Notes: generated by a model from the letters alone, not told the origin. A DNA stretch of 38,951 nucleotides from Paracoccus sp. JM45 (GCF_003590715.1 NZ_QQVY01000018.1:1-38951); one strand, 5' to 3'; counted from the first letter of the stretch, positions 6,914 through 16,609 are shown. A program made the numbers and translations.

Positions 6914-8773
6914 ATGGAAGACAACAACCGCAATCTGATCCTGGCGACGGTCCTGTCGTTTCTGGTGATCCTGGTCTGGTATACGGTCTTCGCTCCGGAA
7001 CCCGTATCAGACCAACCTTCGGGCGTGCCTTTGGCGGAACAATCAGTCGGCGACCAGCCGCTGACCGCGACAGCGCCCGCCGGCACAACGACGGCAGCAC
7101 CTGCCGATCTGGCCGCGAACGGAGCCGCACAGGCACAGCCTGCAGACCGCATCGACATCCAGTCGGATTCGCTGGAAGGCTCGATCTCGCTGGCGGGTGG
7201 TCGTATCGACGACCTGCTGCTGCGCCAGTACCATGAAACGCTGGACGACAGTTCGCCCGACGTGCGGCTGTTGTCGCCGTCTTCGGCAACGGCAGATGAC
7301 GCCATCGATACCGGCGTCACAAAGCCCTATTACACAGTCTATGGCTGGACCCCCGGTCAGGGCACCGATCCTTCGCTGGTTCCCAACCCCTCGACCGTCT
7401 GGACCCAGGAATCGGGCGATATGCTGGCCCCCGGCCAGCCTGTGACGCTGGCATGGGACAATGGCGCGGGCCAGGTTTTCCGCCGGACCTTCCAGCTGGA
7501 CGACCAATATCTGTTCACTGTGTCGCAGAGCCTGGAAAACAACGGCGACACCGCCTTCGAGGCAGCACCCTATGGCATCATCGCCCGCCATGGCCGCCCC
7601 GACACGCAGAACTATTTCGTGCTGCATGAAGGTGTCGTTGGCATGCATGACGGCACCCTGATTGAAACAAAATACGACAAGATTGCGGAATTCGACCCCA
7701 TTGCCCGTGAAGGCCGTGCACAGGTCTATGACGTAACCGGCAACGGCTGGGTCGGTTTCACCGATAAATACTGGATGACCACGCTGGCGCCTGCCCCCGG
7801 TCAGGCCTTTACCGCTGTTGTGAAATACGCGGATGGCGCGGACATCTATCAGACGGAAGCGCGCTTCCCGATGCAATCCGTCCAGCCGGGCACGCAGGTT
7901 CAGGCGGACAGCTATCTGTTCGCAGGTGCCAAAGTCTGGTCGGTGCTGAACCAATACGAAGACACCCCCGGCATTGAGGGTTTGGTGGATTCGATCGACT
8001 GGGGTTGGTTCTTCTTCCTGACCAAGCCGATCTTCCATCTGCTGCACTGGCTGCATGCGATCATCGGCAATATGGGTCTGGCGATCATCGCCCTGACCTT
8101 CGTGCTGAAAACGCTGGTCTTCCCGCTGGCCCGCAAATCCTACATCTCGATGGCGAAGATGAAGGAATTGCAGCCCCAGATGGAGGAGCTGAAGGCCCGC
8201 ACCGGCGACGACCGCATGAAGTTCCAGAAGGAAACAATGGAGCTGTATAAGCGTGAGAAAGTGAACCCCGCAGCCGGTTGTTTGCCGATCCTGCTTCAGG
8301 TTCCGATCTTCTTCTCACTGTACAAGGTGATTTTCGTCACCATCGAATTGCGCCATGCGCCCTTCTTTGGCTGGATTACCGACCTTTCGGCACCTGACAG
8401 CTCCAGCTTGCTGAACCTGTTCGGCCTGCTGCCGTATGCGACGCCTGGACCGGAATCCTTCCTGCATATCTTGTCATTGCCTGCACTGGCCATCTTGCTG
8501 GGGATCAGCATGTGGATGCAGCAGCGTCTGAACCCGGCACCTTCGGATGCCGCGCAAAAGATGATCTTTGCATGGATGCCGTGGATCTTCATGTTCATGC
8601 TGGGTGGCTTTGCCTCGGGTCTGGTTCTGTACTGGATCACCAACAATACGATCACGATCCTTCAGCAGTACACGATCATGTCGATGCACGGGCACCGTCC
8701 CGATCTGTTCGGCAATATCAAATCCTCGATGCCCAAAATCCCTGCGAAGGGTGCAAAGGGCAAAGGAAAGTGA
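6914..8773 (+). CDS. yidC: Membrane protein insertase YidC (Oxa1 family)
   Basis: YidC inserts and folds inner-membrane proteins, alone or with SecYEG. The protein has 619 residues. The Gram-negative layout is seen: an N-terminal helix (LILATVLSFLVILVWYTVF), a large periplasmic beta-domain (about 50-355), then the conserved core. Core segments are at about 361-398, 454-475 (GCLPILLQVPIFFSLYK), 519-535 and 550-576 (WMPWIFMFMLGGFASGLVLY). The tail is Lys/Gly-rich (AKGAKGKGK), suited to ribosome contact. Its stop overlaps the GTG of the MOSC gene. The adjacent yidD encodes a helper in the same process. Confidence 0.97.
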   Translation: MEDNNRNLILATVLSFLVILVWYTVFAPEPVSDQPSGVPLAEQSVGDQPLTATAPAGTTTAAPADLAANGAAQAQPADRIDIQSDSLEGSISLAGGRIDDLLLRQYHETLDDSSPDVRLLSPSSATADDAIDTGVTKPYYTVYGWTPGQGTDPSLVPNPSTVWTQESGDMLAPGQPVTLAWDNGAGQVFRRTFQLDDQYLFTVSQSLENNGDTAFEAAPYGIIARHGRPDTQNYFVLHEGVVGMHDGTLIETKYDKIAEFDPIAREGRAQVYDVTGNGWVGFTDKYWMTTLAPAPGQAFTAVVKYADGADIYQTEARFPMQSVQPGTQVQADSYLFAGAKVWSVLNQYEDTPGIEGLVDSIDWGWFFFLTKPIFHLLHWLHAIIGNMGLAIIALTFVLKTLVFPLARKSYISMAKMKELQPQMEELKARTGDDRMKFQKETMELYKREKVNPAAGCLPILLQVPIFFSLYKVIFVTIELRHAPFFGWITDLSAPDSSSLLNLFGLLPYATPGPESFLHILSLPALAILLGISMWMQQRLNPAPSDAAQKMIFAWMPWIFMFMLGGFASGLVLYWITNNTITILQQYTIMSMHGHRPDLFGNIKSSMPKIPAKGAKGKGK

Positions 8774-9531
8774 CCGCGCATCTGGCCCTTATCCGCCGTC
8801 ACCCGATCAAAACGGTCGGAGGAGAGGGGCTGGACAGCGTCACATTGCAGGCTGCGCACCGTTTGCCGGGGGATCGCAGCTTTGCGATCCTGACCGACAA
8901 AGGCGAACGGCATGCGATTGCCAGCCAGACAAACGGGCAGCCGGATCGCTGGCTGCCCAAATCCTGTTTCCTGCGCGGTGCAGCTTGCCCCGATTTGCAG
9001 GCTGTCAGTGGCGGATGGGATGGTGACAAGCTGACCCTGACCCATCCGCGCCAGACCCCCATTACCATTGACCCTGCCACCCAAGGGGATATTCTGATCG
9101 ACTGGTTGCGGCCTCTGTGGCCCGCCGATGCCGCCCGACCGACGCGCCTTGTCGAAGGGGCCGCGATCTGGACCGATCAGAAACGGCCTTGGATTTCCAT
9201 TCTGTCGCTGGACAGCCTTGCGGACCTGAAGGCCAAGACCGGCCTTGATCTGGGAACCCATCGCTGGCGCGGCAATCTGTGGACCAAGGGCTGGGACGCC
9301 TTTTACGAACGCGATCTGATCGGCCAGACCATCCATATCGGACAGGTTGAACTGCGCGTTACCGAACACATCGGCCGCTGCACGGCCACCAATGCCGATA
9401 CGGCAACGGGGCATGTTGATCTTGACATGATCGACTGTTTGCAGCGCCATTACGGACACACGGACTTCGGCGTCTTTGCCGAGGTCGTTACGGGCGGTCA
9501 TATCCGCCTTCAGGACCAGATTACGCTATGA
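8770..9531 (+). CDS. MOSC-domain protein
   Basis: This 253-residue cytoplasmic protein has an N-terminal MOSC-N-like beta-barrel (LALIRRHPIKTVGGEGLDSV), then a MOSC core ending in GRCTATNADTATG. The conserved Cys of the GRC motif is the sulfur-carrying or Mo-binding residue in molybdenum cofactor sulfurase C-terminal domains and mARC-type proteins. It likely handles a molybdenum-cofactor-linked substrate; the substrate cannot be read from sequence. The start is taken as the GTG at 8770, overlapping the yidC stop, and its end overlaps the engB ATG, so all three are probably coupled. Confidence 0.85.
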   Translation: MTAHLALIRRHPIKTVGGEGLDSVTLQAAHRLPGDRSFAILTDKGERHAIASQTNGQPDRWLPKSCFLRGAACPDLQAVSGGWDGDKLTLTHPRQTPITIDPATQGDILIDWLRPLWPADAARPTRLVEGAAIWTDQKRPWISILSLDSLADLKAKTGLDLGTHRWRGNLWTKGWDAFYERDLIGQTIHIGQVELRVTEHIGRCTATNADTATGHVDLDMIDCLQRHYGHTDFGVFAEVVTGGHIRLQDQITL

Positions 9532-10178
9532 AAGTCGATTTCCCGATTGCCCCGATCCCCGATCCCGCCGCAGCCGAGGCAGCGCGCCTGCTGTTTGCAG
9601 GGCCGGTCGATTTCCTGAAAGGCGTCGTCCATATGGACGGCCTGCCGCCCCCCAACCGCCCCGAGGTCTGCTTTGCAGGCCGCAGCAACGTTGGCAAATC
9701 CAGCCTGATCAATGCATTGACGGGCCGTAAGGGTCTGGCACGCGCTTCGAACACGCCGGGCCGGACGCAGGAAATCAACTATTTCACGCTTGGCGAACAT
9801 TCCTATCTGGTCGACCTTCCGGGCTATGGCTATGCCAAAGCGCCGCTGGCGATTGTCGCCAAATGGCAGGCGCTGCTGAAAACCTATCTGGCCGGTCGCC
9901 AGACGTTGAAGCGTGCTTTCTGCCTGATCGATTCGCGCCACGGCGTGAAAGAGGTCGATCATGAGATCATGAAGCTGCTGGACCGCTCGGCTGTGCCATT
10001 TCAGGTCGTGATGACAAAGACTGACAAGCTGGGGCCGAATGCAATCAAACCCGTTCTGGCGCAGGTGGCCGAGGAATTGCAGAAGCACCCTGCCGCCTAT
10101 CCGGAAATTGTTGTGACCTCATCCGAAAAGAATGATGGCATCGCAACCTTGCGCGCAATTATTGCCGGTCTGGACTGA
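9528..10178 (+). CDS. engB: Ribosome biogenesis GTP-binding protein EngB/YsxC
   Basis: A 216-residue essential TRAFAC GTPase needed for late assembly of the 50S subunit. G1 is GRSNVGKS (51-58), the G2 Thr lies in NTPGRTQ, G3 is DLPG (95-98), G4 is TKTD (162-165) and G5 is the SSEK region near the end. The motif LVDLPGYGYAK is diagnostic of EngB. The ATG overlaps the MOSC stop. It is followed after 48 bp by argB, which has its own ribosome binding site. Confidence 0.96.
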   Translation: MKVDFPIAPIPDPAAAEAARLLFAGPVDFLKGVVHMDGLPPPNRPEVCFAGRSNVGKSSLINALTGRKGLARASNTPGRTQEINYFTLGEHSYLVDLPGYGYAKAPLAIVAKWQALLKTYLAGRQTLKRAFCLIDSRHGVKEVDHEIMKLLDRSAVPFQVVMTKTDKLGPNAIKPVLAQVAEELQKHPAAYPEIVVTSSEKNDGIATLRAIIAGLD

Positions 10179-10226
10179 GGGGGCCTTGCGCCCTAAGGTC
10201 CGAACCGTCGTCTAGGGATCTTCAGG

Positions 10227-11141
10227 ATGAGAAAGCAGAATATGAACCGTGACTGGATCGCCACCGCACGCACCCTGTCCGAGGCTCTGCCCTATTTGCA
10301 GCGCTATTCGAATTCGGTTGTTGTGGTCAAATTCGGCGGTAACGCCATGGGCGACGATGAGGCCATGGCAGAATTCGCGCGCGATATCGTCCTGATGAAA
10401 CAGGTCGGCATGAACCCGATCGTCTGTCATGGCGGCGGCCCGATGATCAACGACCTGCTAGGCAAGCTGGGCATTGAAAGCCGCTTTGTGCGCGGCAAGC
10501 GCGTGACCACCAAGGAAACCGTCGAAGTGGTCGAAATGGTGCTGTCTGGCCTTGTGAACAAGCGCATCGTGCAGGCGATCAATGATGCAGGCGGGCGGGC
10601 TGTCGGCATTTCGGGAAAAGACGACGACATGATGGTCTGCGAGGTCGACGACCCCGAACTGGGCTTTGTCGGCCGCCCGATCGAGATGAACGTCCAGATC
10701 ATCCGCGACCTTTATGGTGCGGGCATGATCCCTGTGATCGCGCCTGTTGCCACCGGCATGGCCGATAATGAAACCTTCAACGTCAATGGCGATACCGCCG
10801 CCGGTGCGATTGCTGGCGCGCTGAAAGCCGACCGTCTGCTGTTGCTGACTGATGTTGCCGGTGTCAAAGACGCCAGCGGCGAGGTTGTGACCCAGCTGCA
10901 CCCCGATCAGGTTCGCGCGATGATTGCCGATGGCCAGATTGCGGGCGGGATGATTCCCAAGACCGAAACCGCCCTTGCCGCAATTGAAAAAGGCGTGCGG
11001 GCTGTTGTGATTCTGGATGGTCGCGTGCCGAATGCCTGTCTGCTGGAACTGTTCACCGAACATGGCGCAGGCTCTTTAATCAGGAAAACCGAACCACGGG
11101 TTATACCGCGCGGTTTGCGGCAGGTCGATCCCGACCTGTAA
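10227..11141 (+). CDS. argB: Acetylglutamate kinase
   Basis: Catalyses the second step of arginine synthesis, ATP-dependent phosphorylation of N-acetyl-L-glutamate. The protein has 304 residues. Amino-acid kinase fold motifs are VVKFGGNAM (nucleotide site), [10 protein letters not shown] (substrate site), [20 protein letters not shown] and LLTDVAGV. The N-terminal helix ([20 protein letters not shown]) matches the extension of arginine-sensitive, hexameric forms, so feedback inhibition by arginine is likely. The start at 10227 keeps this helix whole; an ATG five codons on is an alternative. A 13-bp inverted repeat follows the gene. Confidence 0.97.
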   Translation: MRKQNMNRDWIATARTLSEALPYLQRYSNSVVVVKFGGNAMGDDEAMAEFARDIVLMKQVGMNPIVCHGGGPMINDLLGKLGIESRFVRGKRVTTKETVEVVEMVLSGLVNKRIVQAINDAGGRAVGISGKDDDMMVCEVDDPELGFVGRPIEMNVQIIRDLYGAGMIPVIAPVATGMADNETFNVNGDTAAGAIAGALKADRLLLLTDVAGVKDASGEVVTQLHPDQVRAMIADGQIAGGMIPKTETALAAIEKGVRAVVILDGRVPNACLLELFTEHGAGSLIRKTEPRVIPRGLRQVDPDL

Positions 11142-11150
11142 CACCCCTTA

Positions 11151-11191
11151 AAATCAAGGCTATGACGGTTTTTATCAAATAGCCTTGATTT
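11151..11191. repeat. 13-bp perfect inverted repeat after argB
   Basis: AAATCAAGGCTAT (11151-11163) and ATAGCCTTGATTT (11179-11191) are separated by a 15-nt AT-rich loop, in the 119-bp gap between argB and the SixA-like gene. It could be a weak terminator, an mRNA-stabilising hairpin or an operator for the downstream gene. A smaller hairpin, CAGGTCG/CGACCTG, occupies the last codons of argB (11121-11138). Confidence 0.6.
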
Positions 11192-11260
11192 GCTTGCCGT
11201 ATCGACAAATCCTGTGGCAGTCTGCCAAGACCTTCAGCATGGCATAAGAGGCTGCACCCC

Positions 11261-11779
11261 ATGACCCCACTTGGACATCGACGCCTGATCCTGACCCGCC
11301 ATGCCAAATCGGCTTGGGATGACCCGACCTTGGACGATCACGACCGCCCGCTGAATGATCGCGGCCGTCGTTCGGCCTTTGCTTTGGGCGACTGGTTGGC
11401 CAGCCGCGGCTATGAACCCGAAGAGGTTCTGTGTTCATCCGCGGCACGCACACAGGAAACATGGAATGTCGTCACCGCCGCCGCATTAGAGGTGCGCCCC
11501 CAGATCCGGATCGAACATTCGCTGTATCAGGCAGGGCCTGACCGTATGCTGGCCGTTCTGAAAACCGCAACCCAACCGACGGTCATGATGCTGGGCCATA
11601 ACCCCGGCATATCCGAACTGGCGGCCATGTTGCCTGCACGCGCACCGATGGACGCCGAATTCCGCCGCTATGGCACTGCAGCGACCCTTGTTGTTGATTT
11701 TCAGGCTGACAGCTGGGCCGAAATTGTCCCCGGACAGGGCAGCGTCATGGATTTCGTGCGCTTCGACGGTCGTTATTGA
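11261..11779 (+). CDS. Histidine phosphatase family protein (SixA-like)
   Basis: A 172-residue protein of the branch-2/SixA type of the phosphoglycerate-mutase-like superfamily. The RHG-type motif is LTRHAKS, in which the His becomes phosphorylated; the second catalytic His is in MLGHNPG. Supporting arginines lie in DHDRPLNDRGRRSA and SSAARTQET. SixA dephosphorylates histidine-phosphotransfer domains in E. coli, but the substrate here is unknown. It has its own gap after argB and ends at a terminator shared with the convergent bzt operon. Confidence 0.88.
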   Translation: MTPLGHRRLILTRHAKSAWDDPTLDDHDRPLNDRGRRSAFALGDWLASRGYEPEEVLCSSAARTQETWNVVTAAALEVRPQIRIEHSLYQAGPDRMLAVLKTATQPTVMMLGHNPGISELAAMLPARAPMDAEFRRYGTAATLVVDFQADSWAEIVPGQGSVMDFVRFDGRY

Positions 11780-11786
11780 TAAATTC

Positions 11787-11817
11787 GGGGAAGCGGCGTA
11801 TTGCCCCTTCCCCTTTT
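11787..11817 (+). terminator. Intrinsic terminator after the SixA-like gene
   Basis: GGGGAAG (11787-11793) pairs with CTTCCCC (11107+700 = 11807-11813) and is followed by TTTT. It lies in the 41-bp convergent gap between this gene and bztD. The minus-strand side has only a weak T-run, so it chiefly serves the plus strand. Confidence 0.75.
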
Positions 11818-11820
11818 GCT

Positions 11821-12609
11821 TCAATGGCCCAAAATCTGACTGAGGAACAACTTTGTCCGGTCTGATTTGGGATTGTTGAAAAATTCGCTTGGCGTGTTCT
11901 GTTCGACGATCTGGCCCTGATCCATAAAGATCACACGGTTCGCCACGGCCTGCGCGAAGCCCATTTCATGGGTGACGCAGATCATGGTCATGCCTTCCTC
12001 GGCCAGTTCGATCATGGTGTCCAACACCTCTTTGATCATTTCGGGGTCCAAGGCCGAGGTCGGTTCATCGAACAGCATGATCTTGGGTTGCATACACAGT
12101 GACCGGGCGATTGCCACACGCTGTTGCTGGCCGCCCGACAGCTGGCCCGGATATTTCAGCGCCTGATCGGGAATTTTGACCTTTTCCAGAAACTGCATCG
12201 CGGTTTCTTCGGCCTGACGTTTAGGAACCTTACGGACCCAGATCGGGGCCAATGTGCAGTTTTCCAGAACCGTCAGGTGCGGGAACAGGTTGAAATGCTG
12301 GAACACCATCCCGACATCCGAACGCACCTTGTCGATGTTCTTGATATCGCTGGTCAGTTCGACGCCATCGACGACAATATGGCCCGCCTGATGCTCCTCT
12401 AACCGGTTGATGCAGCGGATCAGCGTCGATTTACCCGACCCCGAAGGGCCGGCAATAACAATCCGTTCACCCTGATGGACGGTCAGGTCGATATCGCGCA
12501 GCACGTGGAAGGTGCCATACCATTTGTTCATGTTGCGGATGTCGATGGCCACCTGGTCGCTGACCTGCATATGGCTGTGGTCGACCTTGCGATTGATCGC
12601 TTCACTCAT
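11821..12609 (-). CDS. bztD: Polar amino-acid ABC transporter, ATP-binding protein
   Basis: ATPase that powers uptake of glutamate, glutamine, aspartate and asparagine (Bzt) or general L-amino acids (Aap). The protein has 262 residues. Walker A is GPSGSGKS (54-61), the Q-loop VFQHFNLFP (102-110), the signature LSGGQQQ (157-163), Walker B IMLFDEP with catalytic Glu182, and the H-loop VTHEM (His214). It is the last gene of a four-gene operon, 12 bp after bztC. Choosing between the bzt and aap names needs homology comparison; the HisP/GlnQ-type ATPase call is firm. Confidence 0.93.
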   Translation of the reverse strand: MSEAINRKVDHSHMQVSDQVAIDIRNMNKWYGTFHVLRDIDLTVHQGERIVIAGPSGSGKSTLIRCINRLEEHQAGHIVVDGVELTSDIKNIDKVRSDVGMVFQHFNLFPHLTVLENCTLAPIWVRKVPKRQAEETAMQFLEKVKIPDQALKYPGQLSGGQQQRVAIARSLCMQPKIMLFDEPTSALDPEMIKEVLDTMIELAEEGMTMICVTHEMGFAQAVANRVIFMDQGQIVEQNTPSEFFNNPKSDRTKLFLSQILGH

Positions 12610-12621
12610 GTGATCTGGTCC

Positions 12622-14076
12622 TTACTTGTGGTCACGTTGCAGGCGACGTTCCAGATACATCGAGTATCGGGACATGGCGAAGCAGATGATAAAGAAGATG
12701 GCGCCGACAAAGATAAACGGCTCCCAATAGATGCCCTTCCATTCGATATTGGCGCGAATGGCGTCGGGCATGGATTTCAGCGGATCGTAAAGACCGACAA
12801 AGGTCACCAGAACCGTATCCTTGAACATACCGATAAAGGTCGACACGATCCCGGGAATACTGATCTTCAACGCCTGTGGCAGCACGATCAGCCGCTGTGC
12901 CTTCCAGTAATCCAGCCCCAATGCGTCGGCAGCTTCGTATTGGCCACGTGGCAAGGCAGCCAGACCGCCGCGGATAACCTCGGCCATATAGGCCGCGGCG
13001 AAGATCGTGACCATGATGATGACGCGCAGGATGATGTCGAAGGTCGTGCCTGGCGGCAGGAAATAGTTCAGCAGCAGGGATGCCACGAACAGTAGGGTGA
13101 TCAACGGCACGCCGCGGATGAATTCGATGAACATCACCGACAGCGATTTGATCAGGAACATATCCGACTGACGGGCCAAGGCCAGCACAATGCCGATGGG
13201 CAAGGACAGTGCGATGCCCGCTACACCGATGGTGACCGACAACAAGAACCCGCCGAACCTGTCCGAGCGGACGGATTCGATCGACATAGGAATCAGGTTT
13301 TGCGCGTCATTGGCTGCATCACCGGCAAGGATCATCCAGAACAGGATTGTCACCAGAATGGCGGCGAACATCCCGACGCCCGGAAGCCGCTTGCCCAAGA
13401 TACGCCAGGCAACCCAGCCAAGCGCCGGCCCGACCAGAATGAAGATCGGGGTCCATAAGCTGCCGCCCCACAAGAACCAGATACCTGCCAGCGGATAGAT
13501 CAGCGCCACAGGCACCAGCCAGCGCACATTGCGTTCGGATGCATAGATCCCCCCCGCAAAGGCGATGGCAGCAAAGACCAGCCAGATCATGGGCGATCCA
13601 AGGGCGATCATTGCCGCCAGCGTCACGACGGCAGTGATCACCAGCACTGTCCTGCGAATGACCAGCGCCGTGGCAAACAGCACCGGTGCCAATGCAATCA
13701 TCTGCAGACCGAAGGTCATGGTTGGCCGCCAGTAAAGCTCGGACGGATAGAAACCGAAGGTCAACTGGTTCCAGCGTTCACGGATGACCGCAAAACAGGC
13801 CCCGCGCGCATCCGGCCCCCAAGTGGCGGAAATGATTTCTCGACACTCGGACAGGCTGGAGGCGTTCCAGACGGAATGTGCGAACCAGTCCCAGAAGTGG
13901 GTCACAAGAAAGAAGATAATCAGGATGCCTGCGATGGTCAGGACGCTGTTGACGGGGCCTGCGAACAGGTTTTCCCGCAGCCAGCGCACCGCACCGGCCT
14001 GATTGTCGGGTGGCTGCGCGGCGGGCAACATGGTGTCGCGCACGAACGGCACGGTCTGGGCATGGGTATCGCTCAT
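12622..14076 (-). CDS. bztC: Polar amino-acid ABC transporter, permease (BztC/AapM type)
   Basis: A 484-residue inner-membrane permease. It is longer than typical HisM-type permeases because of an N-terminal half with several hydrophobic segments (about 40-57, 125-265) before the conserved BPD_transp_1 core (about 275-475). The EAA-type loop is EAADALGLDYWKAQRLIVLP, where the ATPase docks. The N-terminal motif AVRWLRENLF is typical of the BztC/AapM family. It is separated from bztB by 2 bp and forms the heterodimeric channel with it. Confidence 0.92.
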   Translation of the reverse strand: MSDTHAQTVPFVRDTMLPAAQPPDNQAGAVRWLRENLFAGPVNSVLTIAGILIIFFLVTHFWDWFAHSVWNASSLSECREIISATWGPDARGACFAVIRERWNQLTFGFYPSELYWRPTMTFGLQMIALAPVLFATALVIRRTVLVITAVVTLAAMIALGSPMIWLVFAAIAFAGGIYASERNVRWLVPVALIYPLAGIWFLWGGSLWTPIFILVGPALGWVAWRILGKRLPGVGMFAAILVTILFWMILAGDAANDAQNLIPMSIESVRSDRFGGFLLSVTIGVAGIALSLPIGIVLALARQSDMFLIKSLSVMFIEFIRGVPLITLLFVASLLLNYFLPPGTTFDIILRVIIMVTIFAAAYMAEVIRGGLAALPRGQYEAADALGLDYWKAQRLIVLPQALKISIPGIVSTFIGMFKDTVLVTFVGLYDPLKSMPDAIRANIEWKGIYWEPFIFVGAIFFIICFAMSRYSMYLERRLQRDHK

Positions 14077-14078
14077 CC

Positions 14079-15335
14079 TTACCGCTCCTTCAGTTTGACA
14101 CGAGAGTTGAAGACGTTCATCGCCGCCGAGATCAGCAGGCTGAGCATCAGATAGGTCAGCATCATCAGAACGATCGCCTCAAGCTCGCGTCCTGTCTGGT
14201 TCAGCGTCGTGCCACCCAAGGTGCCGCGCAGATCCATATAACCGACCGCAATCGCCAGAGAGCTGTTCTTGGTCAGGTTCAGATATTGCGAAATCAGCGG
14301 CGGAATGATCACCCGCAGCGCTTGGGGCAGGATCACCAGGTTCATCGTGCGCTTGGGACGCAGGCCAAGGGCAAAGGCTGCCTCGGACTGGCCACGGCTG
14401 ACGGCCAGAATACCGGCGCGGACAATTTCAGCGATGAAAGCAGCGGTATAAAGGGTCAAGGCCAGCCAAAGCGCGACCAGCGAATTCGAGACATTGATGC
14501 CGCCGGTAAAGTTGAACCCCTTTAGCGCGGGCGCGATCAGATGCAGGCCGAAAAACCAGATCAGGAACAGCGACGGCACAGTCATCACCAGCAGGCTTTT
14601 CCACCATGTCGTCGGACGGAAACCCGTGCGGTTCTGCACTTTCTGCGCGTTCTTGGCGATCATGCCACGCGCAATCCAACCGCCGATCAACACCACGACA
14701 AAGGCAATGGTCGCCCAGTTAAAGGTGATGCGCGCACCCAGATCAAGGCTGCCGGGATCATTGGTCATCCCCAACGTCGGGATCGAGGTATAGCGGTTTG
14801 TCAGCGCAACATTGTCGAACAGGATCATCGACCATGCCGGATCATCGCCCCGATAGGCATTCGGCGCCGGCATGATTTCGGTAAAGACCGCATAAATGAT
14901 CAAGATCCACAACAGCAGGGGAATGTTGCGGAAAATCTCGACATAGACGGTCATCAGCCGACCGAACAGCCAGTTTTTGGACAGGCGGGCGACGCCGACA
15001 GCGATGCCCAGAATGGTTGCCGCGATACAGCCCAGAATGGCGACCAGCAGCGTGTTCAACAGACCGACGACGGCGGCACGGAAATGCGTGTCATCGGCGC
15101 TATAGGGGATCAGCGTCTGGGAAATATCATAGCCGGCACGCTGGAACAGAAAGCCGAAATCGAAGGTTTTGCCCATCGAGGCAAGGTTGGTGATCGTATT
15201 GCTGATCAGCCACCACATGGCGGCCATGACCAATATAAACACGATCACCTGAAAGGTCAGCGACCGATAGCGCCGATCATAGATCAGCATGCTTGGCCGG
15301 AACGACGTATCCGTCGATGCCGAGACGTCCGTCAT
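14079..15335 (-). CDS. bztB: Polar amino-acid ABC transporter, permease (BztB/AapQ type)
   Basis: A 418-residue inner-membrane permease partnering bztC. The start is SLTFQVIVFILVMAAMWWLI-like, with a first helix at about 28-48. A BztB-type periplasmic insertion follows, and then the transport core with EAA loop QSEAAFALGLRPKRTMNLVI. The GTLGGTTLNQTGREL segment near the end is typical of the family. The gene lies 133 bp after bztA, with two hairpins in between that probably reduce permease expression relative to the binding protein. Confidence 0.92.
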   Translation of the reverse strand: MTDVSASTDTSFRPSMLIYDRRYRSLTFQVIVFILVMAAMWWLISNTITNLASMGKTFDFGFLFQRAGYDISQTLIPYSADDTHFRAAVVGLLNTLLVAILGCIAATILGIAVGVARLSKNWLFGRLMTVYVEIFRNIPLLLWILIIYAVFTEIMPAPNAYRGDDPAWSMILFDNVALTNRYTSIPTLGMTNDPGSLDLGARITFNWATIAFVVVLIGGWIARGMIAKNAQKVQNRTGFRPTTWWKSLLVMTVPSLFLIWFFGLHLIAPALKGFNFTGGINVSNSLVALWLALTLYTAAFIAEIVRAGILAVSRGQSEAAFALGLRPKRTMNLVILPQALRVIIPPLISQYLNLTKNSSLAIAVGYMDLRGTLGGTTLNQTGRELEAIVLMMLTYLMLSLLISAAMNVFNSRVKLKER

Positions 15336-15412
15336 CTTGATTACCCCTGTCGCCCGCCTGCCCGGCTTGGTGCCGTTTCTTGTCTATGGCGGGATTATCG
15401 TTGGTGGTGGTT

Positions 15413-15448
15413 CCCCGAAGGGGTTGGACCGGGCCCCGAACAGGCCCG
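15413..15448 (-). promoter_or_regulatory. Tandem hairpins between bztA and bztB
   Basis: CCCC-GAA-GGGG at 15413-15423 and CGGGCC, 7-nt loop, GGCCCG at 15430-15448. Neither has a T-run. Hairpins after the binding-protein gene are a known way ABC operons make excess binding protein over permease; that role is inferred here. Confidence 0.6.
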
Positions 15449-15468
15449 ATCCGTGTTATCGGGTCAGA

Positions 15469-16494
15469 TCAACGGAACGGTGGTGCATAAAGCAGGCCGC
15501 CCTGCGTCCATTGCGCGTTCAGACCACGGGCCAGACCGATGGGGGTTTGTTCACCGATATTGGCAGCGAAAATTTCGCCATAGTTGCCGCTGGCCAGAAT
15601 GGCGCGTTTCGCCCATTCCGCATCCAGACCCATCATCGCGCCCAGTTCATCACTGGTTCCCAGCAAACGCTGGACTTCGGGGTTGGTCGAGGACCGGACC
15701 AGCTCTTCGATATTGCGCGAGGTCACGCCGTATTCTTCGGCCGCGACCAATGCGTTCAGCGTCCAGCGAACGATATCGCCCCAGTTGTTGTCGCCGTGGC
15801 GCACTGCTGGTCCAAGCGGCTCTTTCGAGATGATCTCGGGCAGGATGATGTGGTTTTCAGGGTCAGCAAATGCCGCGCGGGTGGCCGCCAGACCGGATGC
15901 GTCAGTCGTGTATGCATCACAGGCGCCAGCCATATACTGCTGTTCACCCTCGGCGTTGCTGTCGATGTTGACGGGGGTATAGTCCATCTGGTTGGCGCGG
16001 AAGTAATCGGCCAAATTCAGTTCGGTCGTGGTGCCGGTCTGGATACAGATCGTCGCACCGTCCAGTTCCTTGGCCGAGGTGACGCCCAGATCCTTGCTGA
16101 CCATGAAGCCCTGACCGTCGTAATAATTGACGCCGGTGAAATCCAGCTTCAGGTCGGTGTCGCGCGAATAGGTCCAGGTCGAGTTGCGGGCCAGAAGATC
16201 CACCTCGCCCGAGCTAACGGCAGTAAAGCGCGTCTGGCCGGTCGTGGGGACGAATTTGACCTTGGTGGGATCGCCAAGCACGGCGGCAGCAACAGCGCGG
16301 CACAGCGCGACATCAAAGCCTGTCCAGTTGCCGTTCGCATCAGGTGCTGCAAAGCCGACCAGGCCGGTATTCACGCCGCAATTCAGCTCACCGCGTTCTT
16401 TGACCTGAGCCAGGGTCGACCCTTCTTGGGCCATACCCATACCGGCAAGCAGCGTCGCTGCGGCCACTGTTCCCAGGAAAACCGATTTTGTCAT
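15469..16494 (-). CDS. bztA: Polar amino-acid ABC transporter, periplasmic binding protein
   Basis: A family-3 solute-binding protein of 341 residues. It captures acidic and amide amino acids (Bzt) or a broad range of L-amino acids (Aap) in the periplasm. The signal peptide is MTKSVFLGTVAAATLLAGMG with likely cleavage after AQ or GMA. The mature start TLAQVKERGELNCGVNTGLV and the motif NGNWTGFDVALCRAVAAAV are typical. The start at 16494 is chosen over an upstream in-frame codon at 16587 because AGAGG precedes it and the signal peptide begins there. It is the first gene of the operon. Confidence 0.94.
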   Translation of the reverse strand: MTKSVFLGTVAAATLLAGMGMAQEGSTLAQVKERGELNCGVNTGLVGFAAPDANGNWTGFDVALCRAVAAAVLGDPTKVKFVPTTGQTRFTAVSSGEVDLLARNSTWTYSRDTDLKLDFTGVNYYDGQGFMVSKDLGVTSAKELDGATICIQTGTTTELNLADYFRANQMDYTPVNIDSNAEGEQQYMAGACDAYTTDASGLAATRAAFADPENHIILPEIISKEPLGPAVRHGDNNWGDIVRWTLNALVAAEEYGVTSRNIEELVRSSTNPEVQRLLGTSDELGAMMGLDAEWAKRAILASGNYGEIFAANIGEQTPIGLARGLNAQWTQGGLLYAPPFR

Positions 16495-16609
16495 TGCTAC
16501 CTCTGTGTTGGAGCGACTGGTCAACCACCGATCAGCCAGGCGCGGTCTGGACCGAATTTCCGATCCTTGTTTGTTATAGCACGACACCGAAGTGCTGTCC
16601 TAATAGGCG

